Origin: DAOTTI01 sp034437795 | GTDB taxonomy: Bacteria > Chloroflexota > UBA11872 > UBA12225 | Length of the DNA stretch: 64,000 nucleotides | Assembly (NCBI GenBank): GCA_034437795.1 | Contig: DAOTTI010000022.1 | Coordinates: 1 to 64,000 of the forward strand | Reading direction: 5' to 3' | Shown here: positions 39,140-47,985 of the stretch, piece after piece | Layout: each line of letters opens with the position of its first letter | Numbering within the stretch: the first letter of the stretch is position 1 | Made by a program: the position numbers and the translations under genes | Notes under the pieces: model-generated | Seen by the model: the letters and a program-made list of their open reading frames with translations, nothing else | The model's database searches: none | What the model was told of the DNA's origin: nothing

Positions 39140-42100
39140 ATGGTAGCCGTGGATCTGCCTCCCGAGATTACGGCCAGCTTCGTCGCCGAAGCGCGTGGCT
39201 ACCTGCCCGCCATCCTGGCAGGCCTGCAGGCAGTGGACGACGCCGAGCGGCTGGAGGAGGCCTATCGCTTCGCCCATACGATCAAGAGCTCGGCGGCCAT
39301 GATGGGGCACGTGGACCTCTCCCAGGTAGCCGAGCTGCTCGAGGGCGACCTGGAGGCGCTGCTGCTGGGCGAGGCGGCGACGGCGGGCCATCTGGCCCAG
39401 CTCACGCGCTCGGTGCAGCGCATCGGCCGCTTACTCGACGCGGTGGCGGGCGAGCCGGTGGACATCGAGGCCGTAGTTGCCGAGGAGGTGGCCGACCGGA
39501 CGGCGACCGGCGACGGCCTCACGGGTGCCGTGCCCGGGGACACCCCGACCGGCCCAGGAGCCGGCGGCATCCCCATCGGTGCGGTCGGCGACGGCGACGT
39601 ACGGGCCGGGGCGGCTTCACCGGACGGTGTGGTGGAGCAGGGCCCGGCAGGGATCGCGGTCGCCGCGGAAGACGTGCCGGCCGGGGCGCTACAGGCCGCG
39701 GACGTGGCCGGCGGGCTGGCCGCGGACGGCGTCGCTAGGGAAGGCACGCGCCGCGAGGTCGAGCCTGCCTTGCCGGGGGAGCCTGCCGTGGAGCCGGCCG
39801 CCGAACAGGGACCCGAGCCGGAACTCGAAGAGGCGCCGGCCGCGTTCAACGGCGTGGCCGTTGCGCCGGAAGCGCTGTCCGGCCGGCTGGCCGGAGATGA
39901 CGGAAGCGCGCAGCCTGCGCCGGCCGGCGTGAGCGCTGAAGTCGATAGCGAACCGGCAGTCGCGGAGCAAGCGCAACCGGCGGATGGCCGACTATCAGTG
40001 CTAACAGCCACGGAAGCGGTACTGGCGGTCGTCGGTGACGAGGGTGAGAGTGAGGATGGCTTGGTCGCCACCGGCAGGGAGGAAGCGGGCGCCACCGAGC
40101 CTCGACGGCCGCAAGCCGGCGCTGGCCCCGTCGCAGACACTAGGGATGGAGAAGCCCGACCCGGCGAGGCCGGCCCGGCGGGGAGGCCTGAGGCGGCCGC
40201 CCTGCTGGACGAGCTGGCGGAGACGGTCCTGGCGCTCGGCCGGGACCTGGAGGCGTCGAATGAGGCGGATCTGCAGGCGCACCGCGCGGCGATCGCCGCC
40301 TGGCTGGCCAGGTTCGACGGCGTCGCGGGACTGGGTGTCGCGGGCGCGCTGGAAGGAGATGGGCAGAGCAGCGCCGGACGCCAGCCGTCACGGCCCGATG
40401 GTGGAGCCGCCGTGACCAGGGAAGTCGCGCGAGAGGACGGCCAGGCGCCGGCGTCGGCGGGCGTTGTGGCCGGCGCTCTCGTGGACACCTCGCCCGCAAG
40501 GCGCGAGCCAGACGCTGTGGACCTCGACCCCGCGCCGGACAGCGAGGAGGCGCTCCGGCGGGCGATCGAGGCGGAGCTGCGCTTCCAGATCGAGGAGGAG
40601 GTTCGCGCGCAGCTGAGCGCGGCCGGTGAGCGGGAAGAAGAGCCGGCGCTCAGCCGTGGGTTCGCCGCGCGCATTCGCTCCCTGGGGCCGGCTCATAGCG
40701 CACTGCCGGCGCCGGCGCCTGGCGCCCCCCCGCAGGCGGACGCCGGAGTCGCCGGCCTGGCGGTAGAGGTGGATCCGGAGACGCGCGAGGTCTTTGCCCT
40801 CGAGGCGGCCGAGCATCTCGAACGGATCGATGCGGACGTGGCCGGCCTGGCGAGCGAGCCCGGGAGCCCGGCGCGCCTGCGCTCCCTGAGGCGGTCCGTG
40901 CACACGCTGAAGGGCGCAGCGGCGATGATGGGCTTCGAACCGGTAGCGGCGCTGGCCCACTCGCTGGAGGACCGGCTGGATGTGGCCGCCAGCGGGGAGG
41001 CGGCCCTGTCGCCGGAGGCGTATGCCGAGGTGCTGCGCGATCTGGACCGGCTGGAGGAGATCATCAAGCGCTGCGTCTCCGGCGCGGCGGCGCCGGCGGA
41101 GACCAGCGCGCCGGCAGGCGAGGCTGGCCAGGATGGCGCAAGCGCCGCGGGCGTGGCTGATCGAGCGCCGGCCAGCGAGGACGGGCGGCACCTGCCGGCC
41201 GAGGCGCAGGCTGAAGGCGCGACGGGTCCGGTGGCTGCCGCCGGCGAGGCGAGGTCTCCAGATGCCGCTCCGGCCGGTCCGATCACCGTACCGGTGCGCC
41301 TGGAGCTGATGGACGAGTGGCTGCGCCTGGCCGGCGAGACCTCGGTCTCGGTCGCCGCCTGGCCGGCTCTCCTGGCGGCGGCCAGCGGCGCGGTCGTGGA
41401 CCTGCGCAGCGCCGTGGCGCGAGTTCGCTCACTGACTGGGGCCATCGAATCGGCGCGGCGCGAGGTGGGCGTGCGGGGTCCTTCCAGCGGTCTTGCTGCC
41501 GGCTGGGCCGCGCGCGACCTCTCTGGCGCGCTGGCCGACGCCGCGGGGTTCGACCCGCTGGAGCTCGACCGGTACACGCCGGCCGACTACCTGCTGCACG
41601 AGCTGGCGGAGATCGCGGCGGAGGCGCTGACGGCGGAGCGTGAGCTGGAAGCGGTCCTGGAGAGCGCGGCCGACCTGGTGACGGTGCAGCGCCACCGCGC
41701 GGCGGAGATGCAGGAGCGGTTGCTGGCGGCGCGGCTCGTCCCTCTCTCCGAGCTGGACGGCAGGCTGCAACGGGCGGTGCGGGGCGTGGCGGTGCGCCGG
41801 CAGAAGGAAGTGCGCTTCAGCTTCGACGGCGGGGATGCGGTGGTCGACCGCGCCATGCTGGATCCCATTGCCGACGCCCTGCTGCACCTGGTCCGAAACG
41901 CCGCCGACCACGGGATCGAGGCGCCCGAGCAGAGGGAGCGGGCCGGCAAGCCGCGGGCGGGGCAGGTCTTCGTCGTGGCGCGCCGCGATCAGGGTGAGGT
42001 CCTGGTGGAGGTGAGCGACGACGGCGCGGGGCTGGATCCGGAGCGCATTGCGGCCGCGGCCCGCGCGGCCGGCATCCAGACCGAAGACCTCTCCCCGCAG

Positions 42101-43180
42101 GGGCTGATCGACCTCATCTTCCTGCCTGGCCTGTCCACGGCGGGCCAGGTCGATGAGGTGAGCGGGCGCGGCGTGGGGCTGGACGCCGTTCGCGCGGCCA
42201 TCCAGCGCGTGCGGGGCACGATCGAGGTCGCCACCGTCCCTGGGGAAGGCACGACCTTCTCGCTGCGCTTCCCGATCACGCTGGCGCAGGCGCGAGTGGT
42301 GATGGCGGAGGCCGCCGGCCATCCGGTGGCCATTCCCGCCGCCAACGTCCGGCGCGTAGCCCGCCTGAGCGCGGTGGAGACGGAGCGCCTGGGGCAGGAG
42401 ACCTTTGCCCGCCACGCCGGATGGCCATATCGCCTGGCGGACCTCGCCGCCACGCTGGGCCTTCAGGAGGACGCCCCGCACGGCGACGACCCGCTACTGC
42501 TGTTCGTCGAGGCGGCCGGGCAGCGCGCCGCGCTCATCACCGGCGCCGCCGGCGGCCACGAAGAGGTGGTGGTCAAGCCCGTAGGTAGCCACCTGCGGGC
42601 GCTGCGGGGCGTGGCCGGGGCCACGCTCCTTCAAGATGGCCGGGTGGCGCTGCTGCTGCACCTGCCCGACCTGATCGGGCTCGAGCATGCCGCGACCATC
42701 GCGGCGCGGCGCTACCTGCCGGTGGACAAGGACGGCTTGGCGCCGCCCCGCGCGCCGGCCCAGGCGCGCCCGGCCGTGGGGCGTATCCTGCGGGTGCTGG
42801 TGGTCGACGACTCGCCCACCATCCGCAAGCTGCTGGTCCGGACGCTCAAGGACCTGGGCTGGGAGACGCGGGAGGCGAAGGATGGCCTGGAGGCGCTGGA
42901 GAACATCCGTGTGGACCGGCCCGACGTGGTCCTGGCGGACATCGAGATGCCGCGGCTGGACGGCTACCGGCTGCTGGAGGCGCTGCGCGCGAACCCAGAG
43001 ACGGCCGGCCTGCCGGTGGTCATGCTCACCAGCCGCACGGCCGAGCGCCACCGCAAGCGGGCGGCGGAGCTAGGCGCCAGCGGGTACCTGACCAAGCCGT
43101 ACCGGCCGGCCGACGTCGTCGCCACGCTCCGCGCGATCTGCGACGTTGGCGCTGGCGCGGCGGCCGAGGTGGTGGCCTGA
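39140..43180 (+). CDS. Hybrid CheA histidine kinase (ChpA/PilL-like)
   Basis: The kinase of the array, 1346 residues. Domains in order: Hpt1 with phospho-His46 (AHTIKSSAAMMG); about 450 residues of Ala/Glu/Pro-rich linker; Hpt2 with His588 (VHTLKGAAAMMG); dimerisation helices; the ATPase with its N box around 917 (LVRNAADHGIE), DDGAGL and GRGVGLDAV; a CheW-like domain (about 1040-1190); and a C-terminal receiver with VVDDSP, Asp1267 (VLADIEMPRLDG) and LTKPYRP. Two Hpt domains plus a receiver is a reduced form of Pseudomonas ChpA. GAGGTGG precedes the ATG. The stop overlaps the next start by 1 nt. Confidence 0.93.
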   Translation: MVAVDLPPEITASFVAEARGYLPAILAGLQAVDDAERLEEAYRFAHTIKSSAAMMGHVDLSQVAELLEGDLEALLLGEAATAGHLAQLTRSVQRIGRLLDAVAGEPVDIEAVVAEEVADRTATGDGLTGAVPGDTPTGPGAGGIPIGAVGDGDVRAGAASPDGVVEQGPAGIAVAAEDVPAGALQAADVAGGLAADGVAREGTRREVEPALPGEPAVEPAAEQGPEPELEEAPAAFNGVAVAPEALSGRLAGDDGSAQPAPAGVSAEVDSEPAVAEQAQPADGRLSVLTATEAVLAVVGDEGESEDGLVATGREEAGATEPRRPQAGAGPVADTRDGEARPGEAGPAGRPEAAALLDELAETVLALGRDLEASNEADLQAHRAAIAAWLARFDGVAGLGVAGALEGDGQSSAGRQPSRPDGGAAVTREVAREDGQAPASAGVVAGALVDTSPARREPDAVDLDPAPDSEEALRRAIEAELRFQIEEEVRAQLSAAGEREEEPALSRGFAARIRSLGPAHSALPAPAPGAPPQADAGVAGLAVEVDPETREVFALEAAEHLERIDADVAGLASEPGSPARLRSLRRSVHTLKGAAAMMGFEPVAALAHSLEDRLDVAASGEAALSPEAYAEVLRDLDRLEEIIKRCVSGAAAPAETSAPAGEAGQDGASAAGVADRAPASEDGRHLPAEAQAEGATGPVAAAGEARSPDAAPAGPITVPVRLELMDEWLRLAGETSVSVAAWPALLAAASGAVVDLRSAVARVRSLTGAIESARREVGVRGPSSGLAAGWAARDLSGALADAAGFDPLELDRYTPADYLLHELAEIAAEALTAERELEAVLESAADLVTVQRHRAAEMQERLLAARLVPLSELDGRLQRAVRGVAVRRQKEVRFSFDGGDAVVDRAMLDPIADALLHLVRNAADHGIEAPEQRERAGKPRAGQVFVVARRDQGEVLVEVSDDGAGLDPERIAAAARAAGIQTEDLSPQGLIDLIFLPGLSTAGQVDEVSGRGVGLDAVRAAIQRVRGTIEVATVPGEGTTFSLRFPITLAQARVVMAEAAGHPVAIPAANVRRVARLSAVETERLGQETFARHAGWPYRLADLAATLGLQEDAPHGDDPLLLFVEAAGQRAALITGAAGGHEEVVVKPVGSHLRALRGVAGATLLQDGRVALLLHLPDLIGLEHAATIAARRYLPVDKDGLAPPRAPAQARPAVGRILRVLVVDDSPTIRKLLVRTLKDLGWETREAKDGLEALENIRVDRPDVVLADIEMPRLDGYRLLEALRANPETAGLPVVMLTSRTAERHRKRAAELGASGYLTKPYRPADVVATLRAICDVGAGAAAEVVA

Positions 43181-44073
43181 TGCCGCCGCGATGCCAGGTG
43201 CTGGCGGTCACGGCCGGGGGCCAGCAGTTTGCCATCCCCATTGAGACGGTGGCGGAGGTCACGCGCCGCCGCGCGGGGCCGGCTGAGCAAGGAGTCGTCC
43301 GGCTCGCGGAGGCGCTGGGTCTGGCCCACGAGCGACAGGGGGAGGTGCAGCTAGAACTCGCGACCGCTCGCGGGCGCTACACGCTGGCTGTGGAGACGGT
43401 GGGGCGCACCGAGTACGCCCGCGCCCTGCCCCTCCCAGACCTGCTCGACCAGGCCGGGCAGCGGCTCCCCTTCTCGTCGGTCGTGCCCCTGGCCGCGGGG
43501 CCGGCGCTGCTGCTCGACGTCGAACGGCTGGCCGGCGCTGGCCAGTCCAATGAAGAAGCGTCTCGCACGGCGCGCACACCGGACCGCCGCAAGGGGCAAG
43601 CGACGGGCGAGAACGCATCCTCGGTAGGGCCGGCTGGGCCTGGTGCGGTACCGGGCGGCCCGCTGTTGATCTGCACGCCGGGCCCCTACCGGCTGCGCCA
43701 GCGAACGCTTGCGCTCGGCTTCCCGCTCACAGGCGTGGCTGCGGTCGGCCACTACGAGGGGGTGGTTCCCGTGCCGCGCTCGGCCGCGCCCGTCGCGGGG
43801 GTCGCCATCCACGGGGAGCGAGCAGTGCCGGTGCTCCACGCACCGGACGTGCTGGGCCTGCCCCCGGCTCCGTGGACGCCCCAGTTCCTGGTAGTGGTGG
43901 ACACGGGGCGCGGACCAGCGGCGCTAGCGGTGGAGCACGCCGCGGGCACGGAGCGCCCGCTGCACTGGGCCCCGGCGTCCGTTCTGGCGCCGTTTCGAGC
44001 GCCGGCCATCGTCGGCGCCATCCCGCGCCGAGAACGGTGGACGGCCGTCCTGGATCCGGCGCTCATCACCTGA
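43180..44073 (+). CDS. Twin CheW-like protein
   Basis: The 297 residues appear to hold two weak CheW-like units. One is at about 1-125 (FAIPIETVAEVTRR, LLLDVERLAG) and one at about 165-297 (LALGFPLTGVAAVG, VAIHGERAVPVLHAPDVLG), joined by a Gly/Pro linker. Its ATG overlaps the cheA TGA (TGATG), so translation is coupled. It may occupy a ChpC-like role, acting as an alternative coupling protein. Both units have diverged from canonical CheW. Confidence 0.65.
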   Translation: MPPRCQVLAVTAGGQQFAIPIETVAEVTRRRAGPAEQGVVRLAEALGLAHERQGEVQLELATARGRYTLAVETVGRTEYARALPLPDLLDQAGQRLPFSSVVPLAAGPALLLDVERLAGAGQSNEEASRTARTPDRRKGQATGENASSVGPAGPGAVPGGPLLICTPGPYRLRQRTLALGFPLTGVAAVGHYEGVVPVPRSAAPVAGVAIHGERAVPVLHAPDVLGLPPAPWTPQFLVVVDTGRGPAALAVEHAAGTERPLHWAPASVLAPFRAPAIVGAIPRRERWTAVLDPALIT

Positions 44074-44274
44074 AATTAGCTGAGCGGTCCGTGGGCGTCT
44101 GAGCGCGATTTCCGGCCGGAGCGGAGCCAATGCCTCCGCCACGTGTCTCGCGCCTGAGCCGGCCAGTCGGACGTGGCGCCAAGCCGCCGAATGCACCGCG
44201 ACAGGCGTCGAAAGGCAGCCGTCCCTAATCCAGTGACGCTTTCGTTTCCTCGGCTCGGAGCAACGTGACAAGTA

Positions 44275-45255
44275 GTGGCTGAATCGTCGGCGGGAAGCGT
44301 TCTGTTCTTACAGCTTGGCCTGATTGTCTGCGCCGGCTTTGTGCTGCGCCTGGTGATGGAGAGCCGTCACGGGGGCGGGCAGACGGCCGCGGCGACGCGC
44401 CAGTGGCTGAACCGGATTGTGCTCTGGTTCACGATGCCGGTGCTGGTGTTCCAGACGGTCCATGCGGCGCCGCTGGGGCCCGACCTCATTCAGGCGCCGG
44501 CGGCGGCGATCGCCGGCATGGCGGGGACGGCGCTGGTGGCCTGGCTGCTCCTCGCACGGCTCTACGGGCGCACGCCGGAGACCGGTGGGCTGGTGCTGGC
44601 CGCCAGCGCGGGGAGCGTCAGCTTTTTCGGCATTCCGCTCTGCCGCGCCCTGTTCGGGCCAGATGAAGCGCGCGTGGCGGTGTACTTCGCTGTCTTGAAC
44701 GTCCCGCTGGCGCTGCTCGCGGGGGCCATCATCAGCAGCCGCATCGCGCCCGATCAGGCCGAGGCGCGGGACAGGCGTGGGGCGGTACTGGCGATCGCGC
44801 GCCAATCGGTACGCCAGTTCTGCACCCTGCCAGCGACCTGGGCGCTGGTCGCCGGCCTGGCGCTCCAGGGATGGATCCTGCCGGGCCCCGTCGATCGTCT
44901 GCTGCACGTCATCTCGGCGTCGGTCGCCCCCACGACCATGCTGGCGCTGGGGCTGGGCCTGCGCTTCGAGCGGTCACTGACGCCCTACCGCATGGCTCTG
45001 CCGGCGGTGGTGATCAAGCTGGCCATCAGCCCGATCGTGGTCTTCGTGTGCGCCTGGGCCATCGGCCTCTCGGGCCTACCCCTGGCCATCGTGTCCCTGC
45101 AGGGCGCCATGCCCACGCAGGTGCTGAGCGTCGTGGTGGCGGAGCGCTACCGCCTGAACGCGCGGCTGGTGGGCCTCACGCTGGCGCTGGACACGGCCAT
45201 GGCCTTCTTCGTGCTGCCGTGGGTGCTGCGCGTGATCCGCGCTGGCGCGCTCTGA
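44275..45255 (+). CDS. AEC (auxin efflux carrier) family permease
   Basis: An integral membrane transporter of 326 residues with about 10 hydrophobic helices in two halves, the AEC/BART layout. Pointers are WFTMPVLVFQTVHA, GSVSFFGIPLCRALFG and, near the end, LQGAMPTQVLSVVVAERY. Bacterial members carry dicarboxylates or other organic anions. The substrate is unknown here. It starts with a GTG after CGGAGCAACG. It stands apart from the chemosensory array by 200 bp with nothing recognisable in the gap. Confidence 0.8.
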   Translation: MAESSAGSVLFLQLGLIVCAGFVLRLVMESRHGGGQTAAATRQWLNRIVLWFTMPVLVFQTVHAAPLGPDLIQAPAAAIAGMAGTALVAWLLLARLYGRTPETGGLVLAASAGSVSFFGIPLCRALFGPDEARVAVYFAVLNVPLALLAGAIISSRIAPDQAEARDRRGAVLAIARQSVRQFCTLPATWALVAGLALQGWILPGPVDRLLHVISASVAPTTMLALGLGLRFERSLTPYRMALPAVVIKLAISPIVVFVCAWAIGLSGLPLAIVSLQGAMPTQVLSVVVAERYRLNARLVGLTLALDTAMAFFVLPWVLRVIRAGAL

Positions 45256-45263
45256 CCTGCAAT

Positions 45264-45330
45264 CCTCGCCAGCGGGGCCCTCATCCTCTCCCTCTCCCAA
45301 AGGGGAGAGGGAACTAATCGCTGGCCATCA
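45264..45330 (+). repeat. Dispersed palindromic repeat, copy at 45.3 kb
   Basis: The clearest copy: cgccagcggggccctcatcc, then ctccctctcccaaaggggag, then agggaactaatcgctggcca. It lies between convergent stop codons of the permease and the cysteine-synthase-like gene. Confidence 0.8.
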
Positions 45331-45405
45331 GTGCGCCAGGCCAAGCGTTGCGGCGGCGGTTCGCGCGCGGTCCAGGCTGGGGACATCGCGCTCCCGTGGC
45401 AGGCC

Positions 45406-46350
45406 CTACTCAGGGTAGAGGTCGGTGCTCAGGTACTTGAGGCCGGTGTCTGGGATAACGGTGGCGATGAGCGTCCCCGCGGGGCAGTCACGGGCGAGCT
45501 GCAGGGCCGCGGCGACATTCGCGCCGCCGGAGAAGCCGCCGAAGATCCCCTCGCGGGTAGCGAGCGCGCGTGCCGTCTGGATGGCCTCATCATCGGTAAC
45601 GCTGAGAAAGCCATCGACCAGGTCGGCCTGCCAGAGGGGCGGGATCATGGCGTAGCCGGTCCCCTGGATCTTGTGGCTGGTGCTCGTGACCGCGCCACCG
45701 GCAAGAAAGGGCGCCGTCGCCGGCTCCACGGCATAGCAGCGCACCCTGGGCCGGCGCGCCTTCAAGGCCCGCGCTACGCCGACGAAGGTGCCGCCGGTGC
45801 CGACGGCGGCCACGAAGGCGTCAACGCGCCCCTCCGTCTGCTCCCAGATCTCGCGGCCGGTGGTCAGCTCGTGCGCCCGCACGCTGTTCAGGTTATGGAA
45901 CTGGTTGGGGCGGAAGGCGCCCAGCTCACGGACGAGCTCCTGCGTGCGCTGCTCGACGAGCTCCAGGTCTTCCCGAGACACCTGGCCGGGGCGGGGCTCT
46001 CCCGCCTGCGGCACCAGCTCCACCTGGGCACCGAGCGCCTCCAGCATGCGTCGGCGCTCCACCGAGTTGCCGGCGGACATGACGGCGATCATGCGGTAGC
46101 CCTTGACCGCGCACACGACGGCCAGGCCCGTGCCCATGTTGCCGCTAGTGAGCTCGACCACCGTGCCGCCTGGCTTGAGCTCTCCGGACCGCTCGGCCGC
46201 CTCGATCATGGCCAGGGCCACACGGTCTTTGATGCTGGCGCCGGGGCTGTAATACTCCAGCTTGGCGACAATGCGTCCGGGGAGGCCGCGGGCCAGGCGG
46301 TCCAGGGCGACCAGGGGCGTAGCGCCGATCGCCTCCAGCACACTGGTCAT
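45406..46350 (-). CDS. Cysteine synthase family PLP enzyme
   Basis: A beta-replacement enzyme (O-acetyl- or O-phosphoserine sulfhydrylase or cystathionine synthase type) of 314 residues. PLP Lys41 is in PGASIKDRVA, with TSGNMGTGLA as the substrate-carboxylate loop, GTGGTFVG as the phosphate-binding loop, and SGGANVAAA. The start is ATG 46350. The longer frame would run into the gap below the tRNA gene. Usual CysK reads TSGNTG, so the Met variant suggests another acceptor. It lies downstream of the tRNA-Arg and its terminator on the same strand. Confidence 0.85.
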   Translation of the reverse strand: MTSVLEAIGATPLVALDRLARGLPGRIVAKLEYYSPGASIKDRVALAMIEAAERSGELKPGGTVVELTSGNMGTGLAVVCAVKGYRMIAVMSAGNSVERRRMLEALGAQVELVPQAGEPRPGQVSREDLELVEQRTQELVRELGAFRPNQFHNLNSVRAHELTTGREIWEQTEGRVDAFVAAVGTGGTFVGVARALKARRPRVRCYAVEPATAPFLAGGAVTSTSHKIQGTGYAMIPPLWQADLVDGFLSVTDDEAIQTARALATREGIFGGFSGGANVAAALQLARDCPAGTLIATVIPDTGLKYLSTDLYPE

Positions 46351-46473
46351 AACACCGCGTGGGACCACCAGCGAAGACTGTAGCAGGCCGCAGCCAGACG
46401 GCTGAAGGCGCCTGCTGTACCTTGCCCAGGCGGTCGCGCCACTACGCCGGTTGTGGAAGACTGTCCCAGGAAA

Positions 46474-46503
46474 TGTCAAAAGCCGCCCACTTGGGCGGCT
46501 TTC
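46474..46503 (-). terminator. Rho-independent terminator after tRNA-Arg
   Basis: A perfect hairpin, AGCCGCCCA (46481-46489) and TGGGCGGCT (46492-46500), has T-rich runs on both sides (TTTGACATTT on the minus strand). It is 6 nt past the encoded CCA end of the tRNA, where such a terminator is expected. Confidence 0.9.
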
Positions 46504-46508
46504 TTCTC

Positions 46509-46585
46509 TGGTATCCCCGGAGGGATTCGAACCCCCGACCTTCTGGTTCGTAGCCAGACGCTCTGTCCAGCTGAGCTACGGGGAC
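46509..46585 (-). tRNA. tRNA-Arg (anticodon ACG)
   Basis: Cloverleaf read on the minus strand: acceptor GTCCCCG with CGGGGAT (G1-U72 wobble), D stem GCTC/GAGC, anticodon stem TCTGG/CCAGA with loop CTACGAA (anticodon ACG, read as ICG), variable AGGTC, T arm GGGGG-TTCGAAT-CCCTC, discriminator A and an encoded CCA. It decodes CGN arginine codons after A34 deamination by TadA. Confidence 0.95.
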
Positions 46586-47259
46586 ACGCCACAGCGCCGA
46601 GCGCGCGGCCTGCTGCGCTGCGACAAAGTATACCAGGCGGACGCCCCCGTTCCCCACCCCGCCGACGCGGGGACGTGGGGACGCGGAGACACGGGGAGAG
46701 CTCTCACCCCCTGGCCCCCTCTCCGACATGGAGAGCGGCGACGAGGGCCATGGGAGAGGATCTGATCCCACGGTGGCCGCACGGCACGGGGAGGAGAGAC
46801 CTCACCCCCTAGCCCCCTCTCCGAGACCAAGCGGAGGGACGAGGACCATGGTGATGCGGCTGGGCTGTACCGCCCCCTTTCCCGCGTGCGGGCGAGGACG
46901 TACGACACCACGGCCGTGCAGTTTGCCCCTGCCCCGTCCTCGCGCGTGCTGGAAAGTGCCCCACACCGTCCACTGCGGCCCCGACGGCATCGCCGCGTCC
47001 TCGCGCGTGCTGGAAAGTGGCGAACGGCGGCCACGACTGGGCGTTATCCGGGCCTGTGGACGAGACCGTCCCCCGCGACCCTCGTCCCCCCGCTCCGACA
47101 CGGAGCGGGGGCTAGGGGGTGAGGTCTGTCCTCCGCGTCTCCATGTCTCCGCCCCGGTGCGGGGGGCCGGGCGGCGGTTGGTCCGGACCGGCTGCGCACG
47201 CTTGCGGTGCCCGTGCCCGTTGCGCCGGTGGCGTAGACTTTTCGCGGTGACCTCTGGCA
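46586..47259. other. 674 bp gene-free region with two repeat types
   Basis: No supported gene. It holds three copies of a motif ctcaccccctRgccccctct ccgac...ggag (about 46695-46760, 46799-46850, and inverted at about 47082-47130). A 24-bp exact direct repeat lies at 46935-46958 and 46996-47019 (core cctcgcgcgtgctggaaagt). The stretch is strongly strand-biased in C versus G. Confidence 0.6.
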
Positions 47260-47976
47260 GTGCGAATCCTGGCCGTTGCCGACGTTGAAGATCAGGCGCT
47301 TGGCGAGCGCTTTGATCGCGCGCGCTGGGCGAAGAAGGGGGTCGAGCTGATCGTGTCCTGTGGCGATCTCAAGCCGGCCTACCTTGATTACCTGGTGTCT
47401 GTCTTCAACGTCCCGTGCTTCTACGTGCGCGGCAACCACGATACGAGCTACAAGGAGCAGGCATCGCTGCTCGGAGGCTGCGTCAACCTGGATGGCCGCG
47501 TGGAGACCTATAAGGGGATCCGGTTCTTCGGCCTGGAGGGGAGCGCCTGGTACAGCGGGGGCCCCGCCCAGTACACGGAGCGGGAGATGTGGTGGCGCGC
47601 GTTCTGGGCCGGCCTGAGCCTGCGCCAGACCGGCGGTGCAGACGTGTTCGTCGCCCACAGCCCGCCTCGCCTCTGCCCCTTGCCGGAGAGCCGCTGCCTG
47701 TGCCTGCATCCCCCGGCGGGAACGCCGCCGAATGCCATGGGCGCGCCGTGCTACGTGGACCCGCAGCGCCGGCTGTGGGACTTCGACGACCCGCCCCATC
47801 ACGGCTTTGACGTGTTTCGGCGCCTGATCATCAAGCACCAGCCCCAGGTCTTCCTCCACGGGCACACCCACCTCGGGTACGGCAGGCGCCCGCGGGAGCT
47901 CATGCTGGGCCGCACCCGCCTGATCGACGCCTACGGCTACGTGCTGGTGGACGTTGAACGGACTGGTGGACGTTGA
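47260..47976 (+). CDS. Calcineurin-like metallophosphoesterase
   Basis: A binuclear-metal phosphoesterase of 238 residues. Motifs: SCGDL (motif II), RGNHDT (motif III), VAHSPP and the C-terminal LHGHTHLG. Motif I, normally D-x-H, reads ADVEDQ, so the His ligand is replaced by Glu10. This may alter metal affinity. A Cys-rich insert (CPLPESRCLCLHPP) precedes the last motif. It starts at a GTG. A 19-bp tandem duplication at the 3' end changes the last residues. It is followed after 9 nt by the UspA fusion gene. Confidence 0.8.
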   Translation: MRILAVADVEDQALGERFDRARWAKKGVELIVSCGDLKPAYLDYLVSVFNVPCFYVRGNHDTSYKEQASLLGGCVNLDGRVETYKGIRFFGLEGSAWYSGGPAQYTEREMWWRAFWAGLSLRQTGGADVFVAHSPPRLCPLPESRCLCLHPPAGTPPNAMGAPCYVDPQRRLWDFDDPPHHGFDVFRRLIIKHQPQVFLHGHTHLGYGRRPRELMLGRTRLIDAYGYVLVDVERTGGR

Positions 47977-47981
47977 ACGGA
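47944..47981 (+). repeat. Perfect 19-bp tandem duplication at a gene end
   Basis: The unit ctggtggacgttgaacgga occurs twice in direct succession (47944-47962 and 47963-47981). Because 19 is not a multiple of 3, the second copy is read in another frame. Without it the protein would end ...VERSR with its stop overlapping the next ATG. Confidence 0.9.
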
Positions 47982-47985
47982 GTAG

